Under the pieces are notes generated by a model. It worked only from the letters and a program-made list of their open reading frames with translations. It had not been told where the DNA came from and made no database searches. Below are positions 1 to 8,929 of a DNA stretch of 64,000 bases, in pieces. The number at the start of each line of letters is the position of its first letter. The first letter of the stretch is position 1. The translations under genes were made by a program, and so were the position numbers. Origin of the DNA: Bradyrhizobium cenepequi (GTDB taxonomy: Bacteria; Pseudomonadota; Alphaproteobacteria; Rhizobiales; Xanthobacteraceae); contig NZ_JAGKJI010000036.1 of the NCBI RefSeq assembly GCF_020329485.1, forward strand, positions 1 to 64,000. The letters are read 5' to 3'.

Positions 1-279
1 GGATTGGCCTTCGACGCGCTGATCGCCGACAAGGCGTTCGACAGCAACGCCATCATCGCCGAACTCGATGCGCGCGGCGCCAAGGTCGTCATCTCCCAGC
101 ATCCGCGCCGCGCCAAGCCTCTCACCATCGACGAGGAGATGTACAAATGGCGGCATCTCATCGAGAACTTCTTCGGCAAGCTCAAGGAGTTCAAACGCAT
201 CGCCATGCGCGCCGAAAAGACCGATCAAAGCTTCGCCTCCATGATCCATCTGGTCGCGGCCGTGATAAACTCCCGATGA
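1..279 (+). CDS. IS5-family transposase, C-terminal part (runs off left edge)
   Basis: The reading frame is open at the left edge, so only about the last 92 residues are present. They match the C-terminal third of IS5-family DDE transposases: a 'LIADKAFDS' strand carries the second catalytic aspartate. Downstream, 'RHLIENFFGKLKEFKRIA' carries the third acidic residue, the glutamate of 'IEN', with the usual basic residues after it. The protein would bind and join the element's ends. The frame stops 14 bases before the apparent right end of the element. Whether the upstream part is intact cannot be judged here. Confidence 0.85.
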   Translation, partial: GLAFDALIADKAFDSNAIIAELDARGAKVVISQHPRRAKPLTIDEEMYKWRHLIENFFGKLKEFKRIAMRAEKTDQSFASMIHLVAAVINSR

Positions 280-293
280 ATCCCAACAGACCC
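1..293 (+). mobile_element. Right end of an IS5-family insertion sequence
   Basis: The transposase ends at 279 and is followed by ATCCCAACAGACCC (280-293), which resembles the terminal inverted repeat of IS5-type elements whose left end would read GGGTCTGTTGGGAT. The next bases form CTAG (292-295), a plausible target sequence. The left end and any target duplication lie outside the window. The inserted end sits exactly at the stop codon of the large convergent gene that follows. Confidence 0.6.
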
Positions 294-3200
294 TAGACGA
301 CTTCATCCAAGAGCGACACGTCGGTAATTACGTCCAGAAGCTTACCCGCGTCCTTGAGGAATTGCATGGGGGCGAGATAGTCGGTCACGAGCGCTGATCG
401 CAGCACGATTTTATCGGCCGGAATTCCGGTCACTTTCGACAAAGCAGGCCCAGCGGTTCGAAGAAAGAAGATGCGGTCGAGGTGCTTTTGAATCGGCGTG
501 CGGTCTTCGCCCGGCGCCGCTATGACTGTGTATTCCCGGAGGCGCTCACCGATCTCGGCAACAGTGCGCGCGAACAAAAGACGCTTACATTCTGTCGCGA
601 AGACAACTCCCGTGAGTTGGTTCCAAGCAAGTGCATCGACGTCTCCCATGGCTTTGGTGCCACCGAGTTCGGTCATATTTACGTCCGGCCGCGCCGTAAA
701 TCCCAACTCCCTGTATCGCGCTGCAACCGCATGATTGAACTCGTGCCCCTCCTTGTTGACGGCAGTGCCAATCCACGCCCTCATGCTCGCGCTGTCAAAA
801 AGTTCGACTGGAAGCCCTCCGGAATACGTTCCAATCAGAAATTCAACGGAACGATCGAGCAGCGCTGGGGCCACGATGATCCGTGGATCGGTGGCATTCT
901 CAAACTGTACCAGGGCACGGCGCATCAACGATAAGCGTCGGTTGAAACGCCAAGGATACCAGTCTCTTGGTTTAGCGTTTTTTGGCTTTGGCTCGTCCCA
1001 TCGCGGGCGTGGCTTCAATGTTAGCGCGTCGTACGCCCGATCGGGCGCCGCGACACCAATCTGCTTGAGGTGTCGCTCGATGTCGCTTTTTGGAAGCACG
1101 AATGTTTCCCGTCCAAGACGGATCGACGCATCCGTCAAACGGTAGGTAAAGTCCATCAACTGGTGCAGCGAGAGACTGAATTCATCGAGGAATGCCTTTT
1201 CGTACTGAGGATCCAGAGTCTTGATCTCGCTGTCGCGGTTGCCGAAGGCATCTCCATAACTCGCGGCAGCCGCCCTAAAGCCACGCTCGCCATGACTATG
1301 CATATATGGCGCATGCAAAGTCTGGAGGAACGTTGTGTCGAACGTGAAAGTACCGTTCGGCTCGATGATCAGCGGTTGTGACGAGAGACCATAATGAATC
1401 GCGTCGCTCTGGCTAGCGCATTCGAGCAATATCGCAACATTCGCAACCAAATAGTCCAGGTCGGCCGCGCTGCATTGACGTCCCTTTCCGATTGGCGATA
1501 CACAGACCGCCATTTCCGCAATAACCCGGCTAGCGAGTGCAGCTAATCCCCGCTGGCCCTCGCGCTCGTTCGCGCCGGCAACGACATCCGCTTGATCTTC
1601 ATAAAGCGATAGAAGAGCGGCTGCGGTTAGCTGCCAGGTCGCTCGATCTCGATAGATCGCGTAGTCGTTTTCGATGGCGCGCTCAATGACGCTTTGATGC
1701 TCCAGCGTATGCAGGCGGGCTTTGACCCTATTCCACATGATATTGACTGCATTGTTTAGGAGGCTCCGGGCTTGGTTGTCGGGTACCGGGCCGGCTGGAT
1801 GCGCCCAGCCCGCTTCTCGTGCCAAATCAAGCCAACCGGCCGCTCGGTCTTCTGGTTGGACGAAGCGCGGATTTGCGTGAGTGTGGGTGGCATAGAGGCG
1901 CTCCCGAGCTGTATTTGCGGGAATCGCATGAAAGAACCGGGCGTCGTCGTTCTGGATGATTTGGGCGGTCAATCCTTCAATAGACTCATCCTCGGGCGGC
2001 GCGCCTGCCAAAAAATGGCCTGCGCGCAAAAGGGCCTCGACCATCATTCGATCGCCGATGTTTTTTGGATTAGAAAAAGACCGCAGGTAGGCTGCCGGGC
2101 AGCCAATCTGAATTTGGCCGTCCTCGATCACCACTGTTGGGCCAACATTCGGATCCGCGCTGTCTCCTCGGCGAGCAGTGAATGTTTCGATATCTGGGAA
2201 TAGCAGCCGCACCGTCGCTGGGCCAGGTGGCAACGCCTCCAGCTTCTCTTCAAGCAACGGCGCGACTCGAACGAGCCAGCTCTGAACCAAATTCCAAACC
2301 TGGTACACGACATCTCTTGCTTGGCTATTCTCTGGACGCACATTGCAGCGAACCCACCAGGGACGCGTTGCTGTTTCGACGCATCCGAGTAACGAGCCGG
2401 AAGCCGCATGACCGACGCTGACGTAAACCGGCAAGAGCCGAGCCTGCTTGAAATAGCTGCCCGTCGTCTGCCGCTGCACCGAAAGATATGCTCGTGACGG
2501 CTTCACCACGGCTGCATGCCAGTCGATCGATGTTCGAAGGCGATGGCGCACGGGCGTGAGGTAATTGGTCTGGAGCATGAGTATGCCCTGCGCCATCGCG
2601 TTTGGTACAAGCTCATAATCTTCCAGCTCGGCATACCCGTAGAGGTTCATGAAGCCATTGGGGTTCATGAATTCGATGTTTCGCCTGTGCAGTTCATCCT
2701 CTTGATCTAAGAGTTTCCACGCGCGCAACGCGTTCATTTCTGAATCCCAGGCAAGGCGCATGAAATCTGCGGCTCCAAGCACGAGCCGCTGCCATTGAGG
2801 CGGTGCCTCCTCATAAAAGCCGAGTGCAAATCCGCGACCGTTTCCACCGTGCACAATGATCGTCATGCCCCGCTGGTATCCGGGGCGTGCGGCGATGTCC
2901 CTTGCGATCTGCTCTAGTCGCGCGATGAATGCGTCGGGTATGTCGTCAAGACTTTGCAGACCATCCTTCAGCGTAGCCTCAAGCGAATCTGGAAGGAAGA
3001 CCAAGTGCGCGTAAGCGCCTTCGTCGAATTGGCCGATGATTTCATGCGCAGTTGGGACCTCTTCTGGGTCAAGATCGCGGATTCCCCAGCGACCCAATCC
3101 AAGATGGCGGACTTCGTCGAATTGACACTTGGCCAGTAGCTCCTGGAAATGTGGCAGTCTTCCCGCGGCAGCCGCGCTTTCCATGACGAAGCGCCGTACC

Positions 3201-4009
3201 GCAGCGCCCACGGCGGTCGGAAGTACGAGGAGAATACGCCCTTCGCTAAAGACGACAGGATGACGTTCCAGCTTGGTATGCCCGATTGTTTCGCCAGCTA
3301 ACGCTTCACGTAACTCCGGCACGAATTCGAACGGAGCCAAATCCAACCGCGCAATACCCATCGTCGTAAGTTCTGAGGGTGTGAAGGTCACATAATCGGC
3401 CGTGGGATAAACGGAGGTCTGCGCTATGCGGAGCGGTTGGCGCGGCGCTGTGTCAGCAAGCGTAAAGCGCGACAACGAAGCGCGCTCCGCCACGGCTTCG
3501 CTCATCTTGAGTAGTGCCGCGACCGAGCGAGCGACCGTAGCCATCCAAGGTTCTTCGCGAAGCAGAACAATGCACGTCAGGAACGCTTGAAGTGCGTAGT
3601 CGTTGTCGGGCCATCCGCCGTCAAAAAGGCGAACGTTACCGAACCACGTCACGACATTCGAAATGAACACGTCTTCGACCGGATCTTCGTATTGTGTGAC
3701 GGGATCCTTCAGAATGATGTCGTTCAGCCACCGGCGAAGCTGCGTCAGTGAGGGTTCCTTGTCGCCTATGCAAAACAAGGCCGCCATGTGAATCATGGCA
3801 GTCAATCGCAGATCGGCAGGTTGGTTTTCCGGCAACGTAGTCAGTCCTGCCAACAGCCGCGCAACATTCGGAAAGCTAAATTTCTGTAGCGTGCGCGCCA
3901 GCCCGGCATTTCGACGCACCAGACCGGCGATCCGCGCGTTCTCGTCGGTCTGCGCGGCCGCCATCATGGAGATCATGGCGCTCATGTGCGGAGGGAAGTT
4001 TTCGGGCAT
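293..4009 (-). CDS. Very large hypothetical protein with C-terminal PD-(D/E)XK-type nuclease domain
   Basis: A 1238-aa protein with no signal peptide and no membrane segments, so it is probably cytoplasmic. I do not recognise the first 1080 or so residues; they are mixed alpha/beta with no obvious repeats or P-loop. Near the C-terminus, 'GDVDALAW' followed by 'FATECKR' places D1123/D1125 and E1140-x-K1142 in the spacing of a PD-(D/E)XK restriction-like nuclease core (about residues 1095-1200). It is transcribed divergently from the nuclease-TPR-GreAB-C-PIN gene 638 bp away, which suggests a two-gene conflict system. Its TAG stop is built from the CTAG at the IS junction, so the original C-terminus may have been slightly different. 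Nuclease activity is inferred from motif spacing only. Confidence 0.7.
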   Translation of the reverse strand: MPENFPPHMSAMISMMAAAQTDENARIAGLVRRNAGLARTLQKFSFPNVARLLAGLTTLPENQPADLRLTAMIHMAALFCIGDKEPSLTQLRRWLNDIILKDPVTQYEDPVEDVFISNVVTWFGNVRLFDGGWPDNDYALQAFLTCIVLLREEPWMATVARSVAALLKMSEAVAERASLSRFTLADTAPRQPLRIAQTSVYPTADYVTFTPSELTTMGIARLDLAPFEFVPELREALAGETIGHTKLERHPVVFSEGRILLVLPTAVGAAVRRFVMESAAAAGRLPHFQELLAKCQFDEVRHLGLGRWGIRDLDPEEVPTAHEIIGQFDEGAYAHLVFLPDSLEATLKDGLQSLDDIPDAFIARLEQIARDIAARPGYQRGMTIIVHGGNGRGFALGFYEEAPPQWQRLVLGAADFMRLAWDSEMNALRAWKLLDQEDELHRRNIEFMNPNGFMNLYGYAELEDYELVPNAMAQGILMLQTNYLTPVRHRLRTSIDWHAAVVKPSRAYLSVQRQTTGSYFKQARLLPVYVSVGHAASGSLLGCVETATRPWWVRCNVRPENSQARDVVYQVWNLVQSWLVRVAPLLEEKLEALPPGPATVRLLFPDIETFTARRGDSADPNVGPTVVIEDGQIQIGCPAAYLRSFSNPKNIGDRMMVEALLRAGHFLAGAPPEDESIEGLTAQIIQNDDARFFHAIPANTARERLYATHTHANPRFVQPEDRAAGWLDLAREAGWAHPAGPVPDNQARSLLNNAVNIMWNRVKARLHTLEHQSVIERAIENDYAIYRDRATWQLTAAALLSLYEDQADVVAGANEREGQRGLAALASRVIAEMAVCVSPIGKGRQCSAADLDYLVANVAILLECASQSDAIHYGLSSQPLIIEPNGTFTFDTTFLQTLHAPYMHSHGERGFRAAAASYGDAFGNRDSEIKTLDPQYEKAFLDEFSLSLHQLMDFTYRLTDASIRLGRETFVLPKSDIERHLKQIGVAAPDRAYDALTLKPRPRWDEPKPKNAKPRDWYPWRFNRRLSLMRRALVQFENATDPRIIVAPALLDRSVEFLIGTYSGGLPVELFDSASMRAWIGTAVNKEGHEFNHAVAARYRELGFTARPDVNMTELGGTKAMGDVDALAWNQLTGVVFATECKRLLFARTVAEIGERLREYTVIAAPGEDRTPIQKHLDRIFFLRTAGPALSKVTGIPADKIVLRSALVTDYLAPMQFLKDAGKLLDVITDVSLLDEVV

Positions 4010-4647
4010 CTCACATCAAGTTTGTTTAGTTGAATTTACGAACAAAAAATGTGCGTACAGAACTTCTCGCGCCAAGTCGCAAGCGCCGCACCACCAGAGC
4101 CGCAAGACGGATCAACGCCGACGCAGAGGTTGCCAATGGCCCAGCCGCATTGGCACCGCATCACCAGAAAGCTGACATCGAGCATTGGCGAAGGCAAAGC
4201 ACCACCGAGTTCCGAAACTTGCCGTGCGGGAATTTGTTTTTGTCTTCCGTTTCCGGTCGGCCGTCAACTCGACCCGACCTCCATCCCCCCGCCCCCTCTT
4301 GAGGATGCCCTTGGCTACGTTCTGGGCGTCGACGATCGCGGCGGCTGTCGCCAGATCGTCCGTTCGGTGCTCCAAGAGCTGATGATTCGTTCTCATGAGC
4401 AGAGCCGCACAGCGGTTCGACCTCCGTGTGATCAGGTGGCCTCAGGGTCACCCCTGGAACATGATTCGGCAATCTCGTCGGTTCTAGACGCCACGCGTTT
4501 CGCGAAGCCTCCAGCTTAGCTTATGATCGAGGGGCCCCGTTTCCCGCCTGCGGCTGATGAATAGATCAACAATGACCCAATTCGTGGTGTGTAGCTCGGC
4601 AAAATTCGCCGCACGCCAACTCCACGGCGTTATGCTGCGAATCAGTC
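4010..4647. other. Divergent intergenic region between the two large conflict-system genes
   Basis: This 638-bp gap separates the two divergent start codons and must contain both promoters. Several short frames are open here on both strands, but none has a recognisable product or convincing ribosome-binding site. The segment just upstream of 4010 is AT-rich (4018-4050) compared with its surroundings and is a reasonable place for the leftward promoter. No inverted repeat, tRNA or small-RNA signature was identified. Confidence 0.4.
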
Positions 4648-7600
4648 ATGTCCTTGCTTGCTGCAACCCAGATTCCGAAGCCAGCCGACGAACAGGCGTT
4701 TGAGCGCGCCTCGATCGTCCTCTGGCGCGCGCTGCTGAGGGACCCGAATATTCAGCGCAATGGACGACGGGGACAACGCCAGAACGGCGTCGATCTCTTC
4801 GGCGTGCGCGATCAGGACCCGGCCTACGCGATTGGAGTTCAGTGCAAGCTGAAGAGCGATGGGCATTTTCTGACAGCAGACGAGGTCCGCGACGAGGTTC
4901 GCAAGGCCCTCACGTTTCGCCCTGATCTTCGCGAGTATTTTATCACGACGACCGCGCCGGATGACGTGGCACTTCAGGAGCTGGCGCGCGAACTCGCGCT
5001 CGAGCAGAAGAACAATGGCCGCCGGATTCTAATCTATGTCTGGGGATGGAACACTTTAGAGGAGAGGATCAGCGAGCATGCCGACGCTCGCAAGCAGTTC
5101 GACCCGAACTACGGGGCGTTCAGCGAACAAATCCTGGAACGCGTAGAGCATGTTGTCGTCACACAGCAACAGGTGCAGGGGATGGTCGAGGCTGGCTTCT
5201 CGGAGATGGTAGCTCGGTTCGCGCGCCTCGAGACGATCAATCTTGCCCCAGGCGATGCGACCAGCGGCACGAGCGCCGTCGAAGCCCAGCTTGATGCCGA
5301 AATCGACGAGTATCGGGAACTGGCCAATAGCGGTAAGCCTCGCACCGCACTGTCGCTGCTCGAGCGCTTGCTGGATCGCGTGAAGCCGACCGCGTCTGGG
5401 CGGATCCAGTTTCGTATCAAGGCCAATATCGGCTCGTGCTGCCTGGCCCTTGGCGATGATCAAAGAGCGGCAACTCTACTGGAGGAAGCCTACGAGCATG
5501 AGCCGGCCGAGCCAAAGGCCGTTGCCAACAAGGCGTTCTCGCTACTGCTGCAGGGGCGTTGGCAGGAGATGTTAGCCTTTGGCAAGGCCGCTATGGAGGT
5601 CGATCCCAGCAATGAGGGCGTAGCCGGGTACCTCGTGCAAGCTGCTCGTTTTGATTCAACGATCGGCGAACCGCTCGACCTCGTACCGCCGGGCTTGAGA
5701 AATTCGTGCGCGGTTTTGGTTGGCCGCGTTGATACCCTTCGGCACCGCGAGCTGATGCCGGCATGGTGGGAGGCGGCTCGGCAGGCTGTTGCTGCCTATC
5801 CAGAGGATCGTCACGCGCGCCAGTTCGCCGCCGACGCCGAGCTCGACGAAATTCTGCGCCAAGAGACCGTCCAACGCACGCACCGTCTCTCCTCCGGTGA
5901 TCGGGACCGTATCCTCAAGGCCATCACCGTTCTGCGCGGCTTCTGGGACGCGGCTCGGACTTCGGAGGGCATCGTGCGGCCCGAGGATGCCGCGCTCTGC
6001 AGCAATCTCATCGTCGCCTATCAGTTGCTGGATAACATTCCAGCCGCTTTGGAACTCGCGCGACAAGGGCTTGCGGCGTGCCCCGACGATATGGAGCTCG
6101 TCAAGCGCGCCGCATTGGCCGCTATCGAGGGGGACGACGATGAACTCGTCCGCGATCTCCTACCCCGCCTGCCACCCGGGCCCGACCAGACCGTTCTCGC
6201 CTTTCGCTACCACGCCGCTCGTGGTGACTGGGAAAAGGTCGCCGAGATCAGCCGATCTCCACCCGAGCACATTCCGGACGTCGAGCGCACGCTCGTCGCA
6301 ACGGCCGGCCGCCTGGCCATCCTCAAAATCGAGCAGCCAAGCGATCGCGAAGTGACCATCAAGGCGATCGCCAACGAGGTCGCTGATGATGCGCGCGCCA
6401 GCATCGTGGTTGCTGATTTTGCGTCGATGGAAGGATTTGCATCCATCGCGGATGCTGCCTTTGAATCGGCTTTGAACGCGCTCGCAACAGACAGTCACTT
6501 CTCTGCCCGGTTGATGGTCGCCATGCATGCGGTCCGTCGCGGCGACGCAGGCATCGTTGGCGACCTGCTCGACGGATACGTCGCGGAAGATCATGATCAT
6601 GGTGCCCTTCGCACCCTGGCGCGCGCCTTCGTCAATGACGGCCCGATACGGGCGCGCGCTCTGCGCTTCTTTCAGCGCCTTGCGCCTGAGATCAGGCGCC
6701 TCGAACTCTATGTGCATGCAGAAAGCCTGCTCCACTACAATCGCGGTGCGCTCAAGGAGGCCGAGGCCTGCTTGCGCAGGGCGATCGCGCTTGGCGCAGA
6801 CCTCACAAATTACCTGACTCTCTTCTCCACGTTGCGCCGCTTGGACCGACGGGCCGAGATCAGGCCGCTCATCGAGCAGCTCGATCACGCGACGCTCAGG
6901 GGAACGCCCGGTCAGAAGATGTATTTCGCACAGGCCATGTTCGCGGAAGGGCTACAGAAGACAGCGATCGCATACGCGTACGAGGTCTTGCAATCGGCGC
7001 GCAACGACCCCGACGCGGCTCTTCGCTATTTCGGGCTCATGATGCTCGATCCCAAGGGACGACAAACCCCTCGACCGCGCGTCGTAGGTCCCGACGCGTG
7101 GGTCAAGCTTGAAGGCACACAGGGTGAATCGACCCAATTCCTGATTGTCGACGGGCCAGACCGGCCCGCGGAAGGGCTTCTAAGCGCCAGCCACCCCCTA
7201 GCCGCGGCGGCGATGGAACTGAAGGTTGGCGAGACGTTCGTCATCGCAGCAGCGTTCGGTGACGGCACGACGTGGCGCGTCGCCGAGATCAAACACAAAT
7301 ACGTCCATGCCCTGCATGACGTCATGGCGAACTTTCAGACGCGCTTTCCGGACGCCAAGGGGCTTTATACCCTCAAAATGAAGGAGGGCGACGTTAAGCC
7401 AGCCCTCGAACAGATCAGGAAAGTTGCGGAGAGCAACCGGAAGCTCGCCGATCTGTACCTTCTGCAGCATTTGCCCATGACGATGGTGGCCTCGCGGCTC
7501 GGTCGCGATGCCATCGGTTTTGCAGATTTCATCCGCTCGCTTGACCACGACATCTTGGCCTGCACCGGCACCGCCCAGGAGCGTGATGCCGCGCGCGCTG

Positions 7601-8610
7601 TCATCTCGCAACGGCGCGCCGGAGGCGCTGTTCTTGACACGTATGCGGCATGGACTGCCGCGACGATGGACATATTCGATATCCTCACCGCGGTTTTTGG
7701 AAAACTCGTCATTCCGCGATCGTCGATTGACGAGCTTCTGGGCCTGCGCGATCGCGACGAGTTCCCCGAATTCGGACGATCGATGACCATTGCTTGGCAC
7801 GACGGTCAATACATCCGCCAGGAGCACACCCGAGAGGACATTGAAGCGCGCCGGAGCTACATTATCGCTCAAGTCGCAAAGATTGAACGACACTGCGAAA
7901 TCATCCCGGTCGTGGCTCCGGACGCGCCGTCGGATCTCGCTTCTACGCTCACCGAGGCATTCGGTGTCGACGTATTCGATCCGGCCTATGTCGCGGCTCA
8001 AGGCTATGTCCTGCTCTCCGAAGATGTCTATTTTCGCGAGATGGCGGGCGTCGCGCTCGAAACCGAGATCGCAGGTGTGTGGCTGCAGTCCGCGGCCACT
8101 TTTGCCTATGATCAAGGGCTTATCGACATCGAACGGCTTGCCGACGTTACGGTAAAGTTCGCGTGGCGCCGCCACAGCCACGTCGCTATCGACGCCGCGA
8201 TCCTGTCGACCGTGCTGCAACGTGACACCTCCGACAACCTTGCCGACTACCGGGTCACGAGCGGGTACATCGGCACTCAGAATGCCGATCTGAAGTCGCA
8301 TCTGTCCGTGACCGTCGCGCTGCTTGACTCGATCTGGCTACAGCCGCGACCGCCCGAGCTTCGGGAAATGAAGGCGACGGGGATTCTCCTCGCACAACTG
8401 TTGCGCTTCCGGCAAGACGATTGGCCGTTGATCCTGGCGCTCATCAAGGACCAGGCCTCCTTGAGCTTGCGCAACTACATCGATCAGTGGGTCGTAGGTC
8501 ACTTCCTGGGAAGGAACAGTCAGCTGGATGGCGAGCGTAAGCTCGCTGCTTTCCGGGCGAGCAACCGCGCCGGATGGAACCGTCAGGCCAAACGCGGTAG
8601 GCGCTCGTGA
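4648..8610 (+). CDS. Mrr-like nuclease / TPR / GreAB-C / PIN multidomain protein (conflict-system effector)
   Basis: A 1320-aa cytoplasmic protein with a readable domain order. Residues 15-130 form a restriction-endonuclease-like domain with D49 ('NGVDLFG') and Q65-C-K67 ('IGVQCKLK'), the D...QxK pattern of Mrr-type enzymes. Residues about 215-800 are alpha-helical and TPR-like. Residues about 825-890 ('FLIVDG', 'SHPLAAAAMELKVGE', 'WRVAEIKHKY') resemble the C-terminal domain of GreA/GreB transcript-cleavage factors. Residues about 990-1135 form a PIN-like nuclease with D997 ('AVLDTY'), E1029 and D1126 ('LLSEDVYFR'). The TPR-GreAB-C-PIN order is a known conflict-system architecture; fusion to an N-terminal nuclease gives two nuclease modules. 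A likely role is attack on nucleic acid at stalled transcription or during phage infection; that role is inference. A hairpin follows the stop. Confidence 0.75.
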   Translation: MSLLAATQIPKPADEQAFERASIVLWRALLRDPNIQRNGRRGQRQNGVDLFGVRDQDPAYAIGVQCKLKSDGHFLTADEVRDEVRKALTFRPDLREYFITTTAPDDVALQELARELALEQKNNGRRILIYVWGWNTLEERISEHADARKQFDPNYGAFSEQILERVEHVVVTQQQVQGMVEAGFSEMVARFARLETINLAPGDATSGTSAVEAQLDAEIDEYRELANSGKPRTALSLLERLLDRVKPTASGRIQFRIKANIGSCCLALGDDQRAATLLEEAYEHEPAEPKAVANKAFSLLLQGRWQEMLAFGKAAMEVDPSNEGVAGYLVQAARFDSTIGEPLDLVPPGLRNSCAVLVGRVDTLRHRELMPAWWEAARQAVAAYPEDRHARQFAADAELDEILRQETVQRTHRLSSGDRDRILKAITVLRGFWDAARTSEGIVRPEDAALCSNLIVAYQLLDNIPAALELARQGLAACPDDMELVKRAALAAIEGDDDELVRDLLPRLPPGPDQTVLAFRYHAARGDWEKVAEISRSPPEHIPDVERTLVATAGRLAILKIEQPSDREVTIKAIANEVADDARASIVVADFASMEGFASIADAAFESALNALATDSHFSARLMVAMHAVRRGDAGIVGDLLDGYVAEDHDHGALRTLARAFVNDGPIRARALRFFQRLAPEIRRLELYVHAESLLHYNRGALKEAEACLRRAIALGADLTNYLTLFSTLRRLDRRAEIRPLIEQLDHATLRGTPGQKMYFAQAMFAEGLQKTAIAYAYEVLQSARNDPDAALRYFGLMMLDPKGRQTPRPRVVGPDAWVKLEGTQGESTQFLIVDGPDRPAEGLLSASHPLAAAAMELKVGETFVIAAAFGDGTTWRVAEIKHKYVHALHDVMANFQTRFPDAKGLYTLKMKEGDVKPALEQIRKVAESNRKLADLYLLQHLPMTMVASRLGRDAIGFADFIRSLDHDILACTGTAQERDAARAVISQRRAGGAVLDTYAAWTAATMDIFDILTAVFGKLVIPRSSIDELLGLRDRDEFPEFGRSMTIAWHDGQYIRQEHTREDIEARRSYIIAQVAKIERHCEIIPVVAPDAPSDLASTLTEAFGVDVFDPAYVAAQGYVLLSEDVYFREMAGVALETEIAGVWLQSAATFAYDQGLIDIERLADVTVKFAWRRHSHVAIDAAILSTVLQRDTSDNLADYRVTSGYIGTQNADLKSHLSVTVALLDSIWLQPRPPELREMKATGILLAQLLRFRQDDWPLILALIKDQASLSLRNYIDQWVVGHFLGRNSQLDGERKLAAFRASNRAGWNRQAKRGRRS

Positions 8611-8633
8611 GAGCGCGAATGCAACGCTCTCAC
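8607..8633 (+). terminator. Hairpin at the 3' end of the conflict-system gene
   Basis: GTGAGAGCG (8607-8615) and CGCTCTCAC (8625-8633) form a perfect 9-bp stem around a 9-nt loop, starting at the stop codon. No T-run follows, so if it terminates transcription it is not a textbook intrinsic terminator; it may instead protect the mRNA 3' end. Confidence 0.45.
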
Positions 8634-8843
8634 TACAGCGGCGTGACTACCCGGCACCAGTTGTGAAGACCAACTTACGGCTTCGGATGAGCGAGCTGAT
8701 CGGGCCAACTTGTTACGATTGACAAGAATAAACTGCGGTTGGATCTGACAAGTAGCGTGGTGGAAGTTCGCCAACGTTCGCTATTGCTTATTCGACGGAT
8801 ATTCGACGAATTCTCCGTATCGAATCTAAGTTATTGATTTTTC

Positions 8844-8890
8844 TGGCGCTCCCTAGGGGAATTGAACCCCTGTTTCAGCCTTGAGAGGAC
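8844..8890 (-). other. 3' half of tRNA-Glu (CTC): attachment-site scar
   Basis: Read on the minus strand, the segment gives an anticodon loop CTCTCAA, a 3' anticodon stem GGCTG, a four-base variable loop, a T-arm with stem AGGGG/CCCCT and loop TTCAATT, an acceptor strand AGGGAGC, discriminator G and an encoded CCA (8844-8846). This matches the 3' half of a glutamate tRNA. The 5' acceptor GCTCCCT and D-arm are absent from the following 40 bases, which run into the next gene's 3' end. Such 3' fragments are left where integrases recombine within a tRNA gene. The broken side faces right, so the transferred DNA would be the catabolic segment beginning at 8.9 kb. Confidence 0.7.
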
Positions 8891-8929
8891 CAGGACTGAT
8901 CTCGGAAAAGGAGTTCGAGAAGACGCACT

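Noticed and set aside
4049..4519. Overlapping open frames in the 638-bp divergent gap
   Set aside because: Several frames on both strands are equally open; none has a recognisable domain or good ribosome-binding site.
7198..8301. 367-codon minus-strand frame inside the nuclease-TPR-PIN gene
   Set aside because: Antisense shadow of a long GC-rich gene; no domain or start signal.
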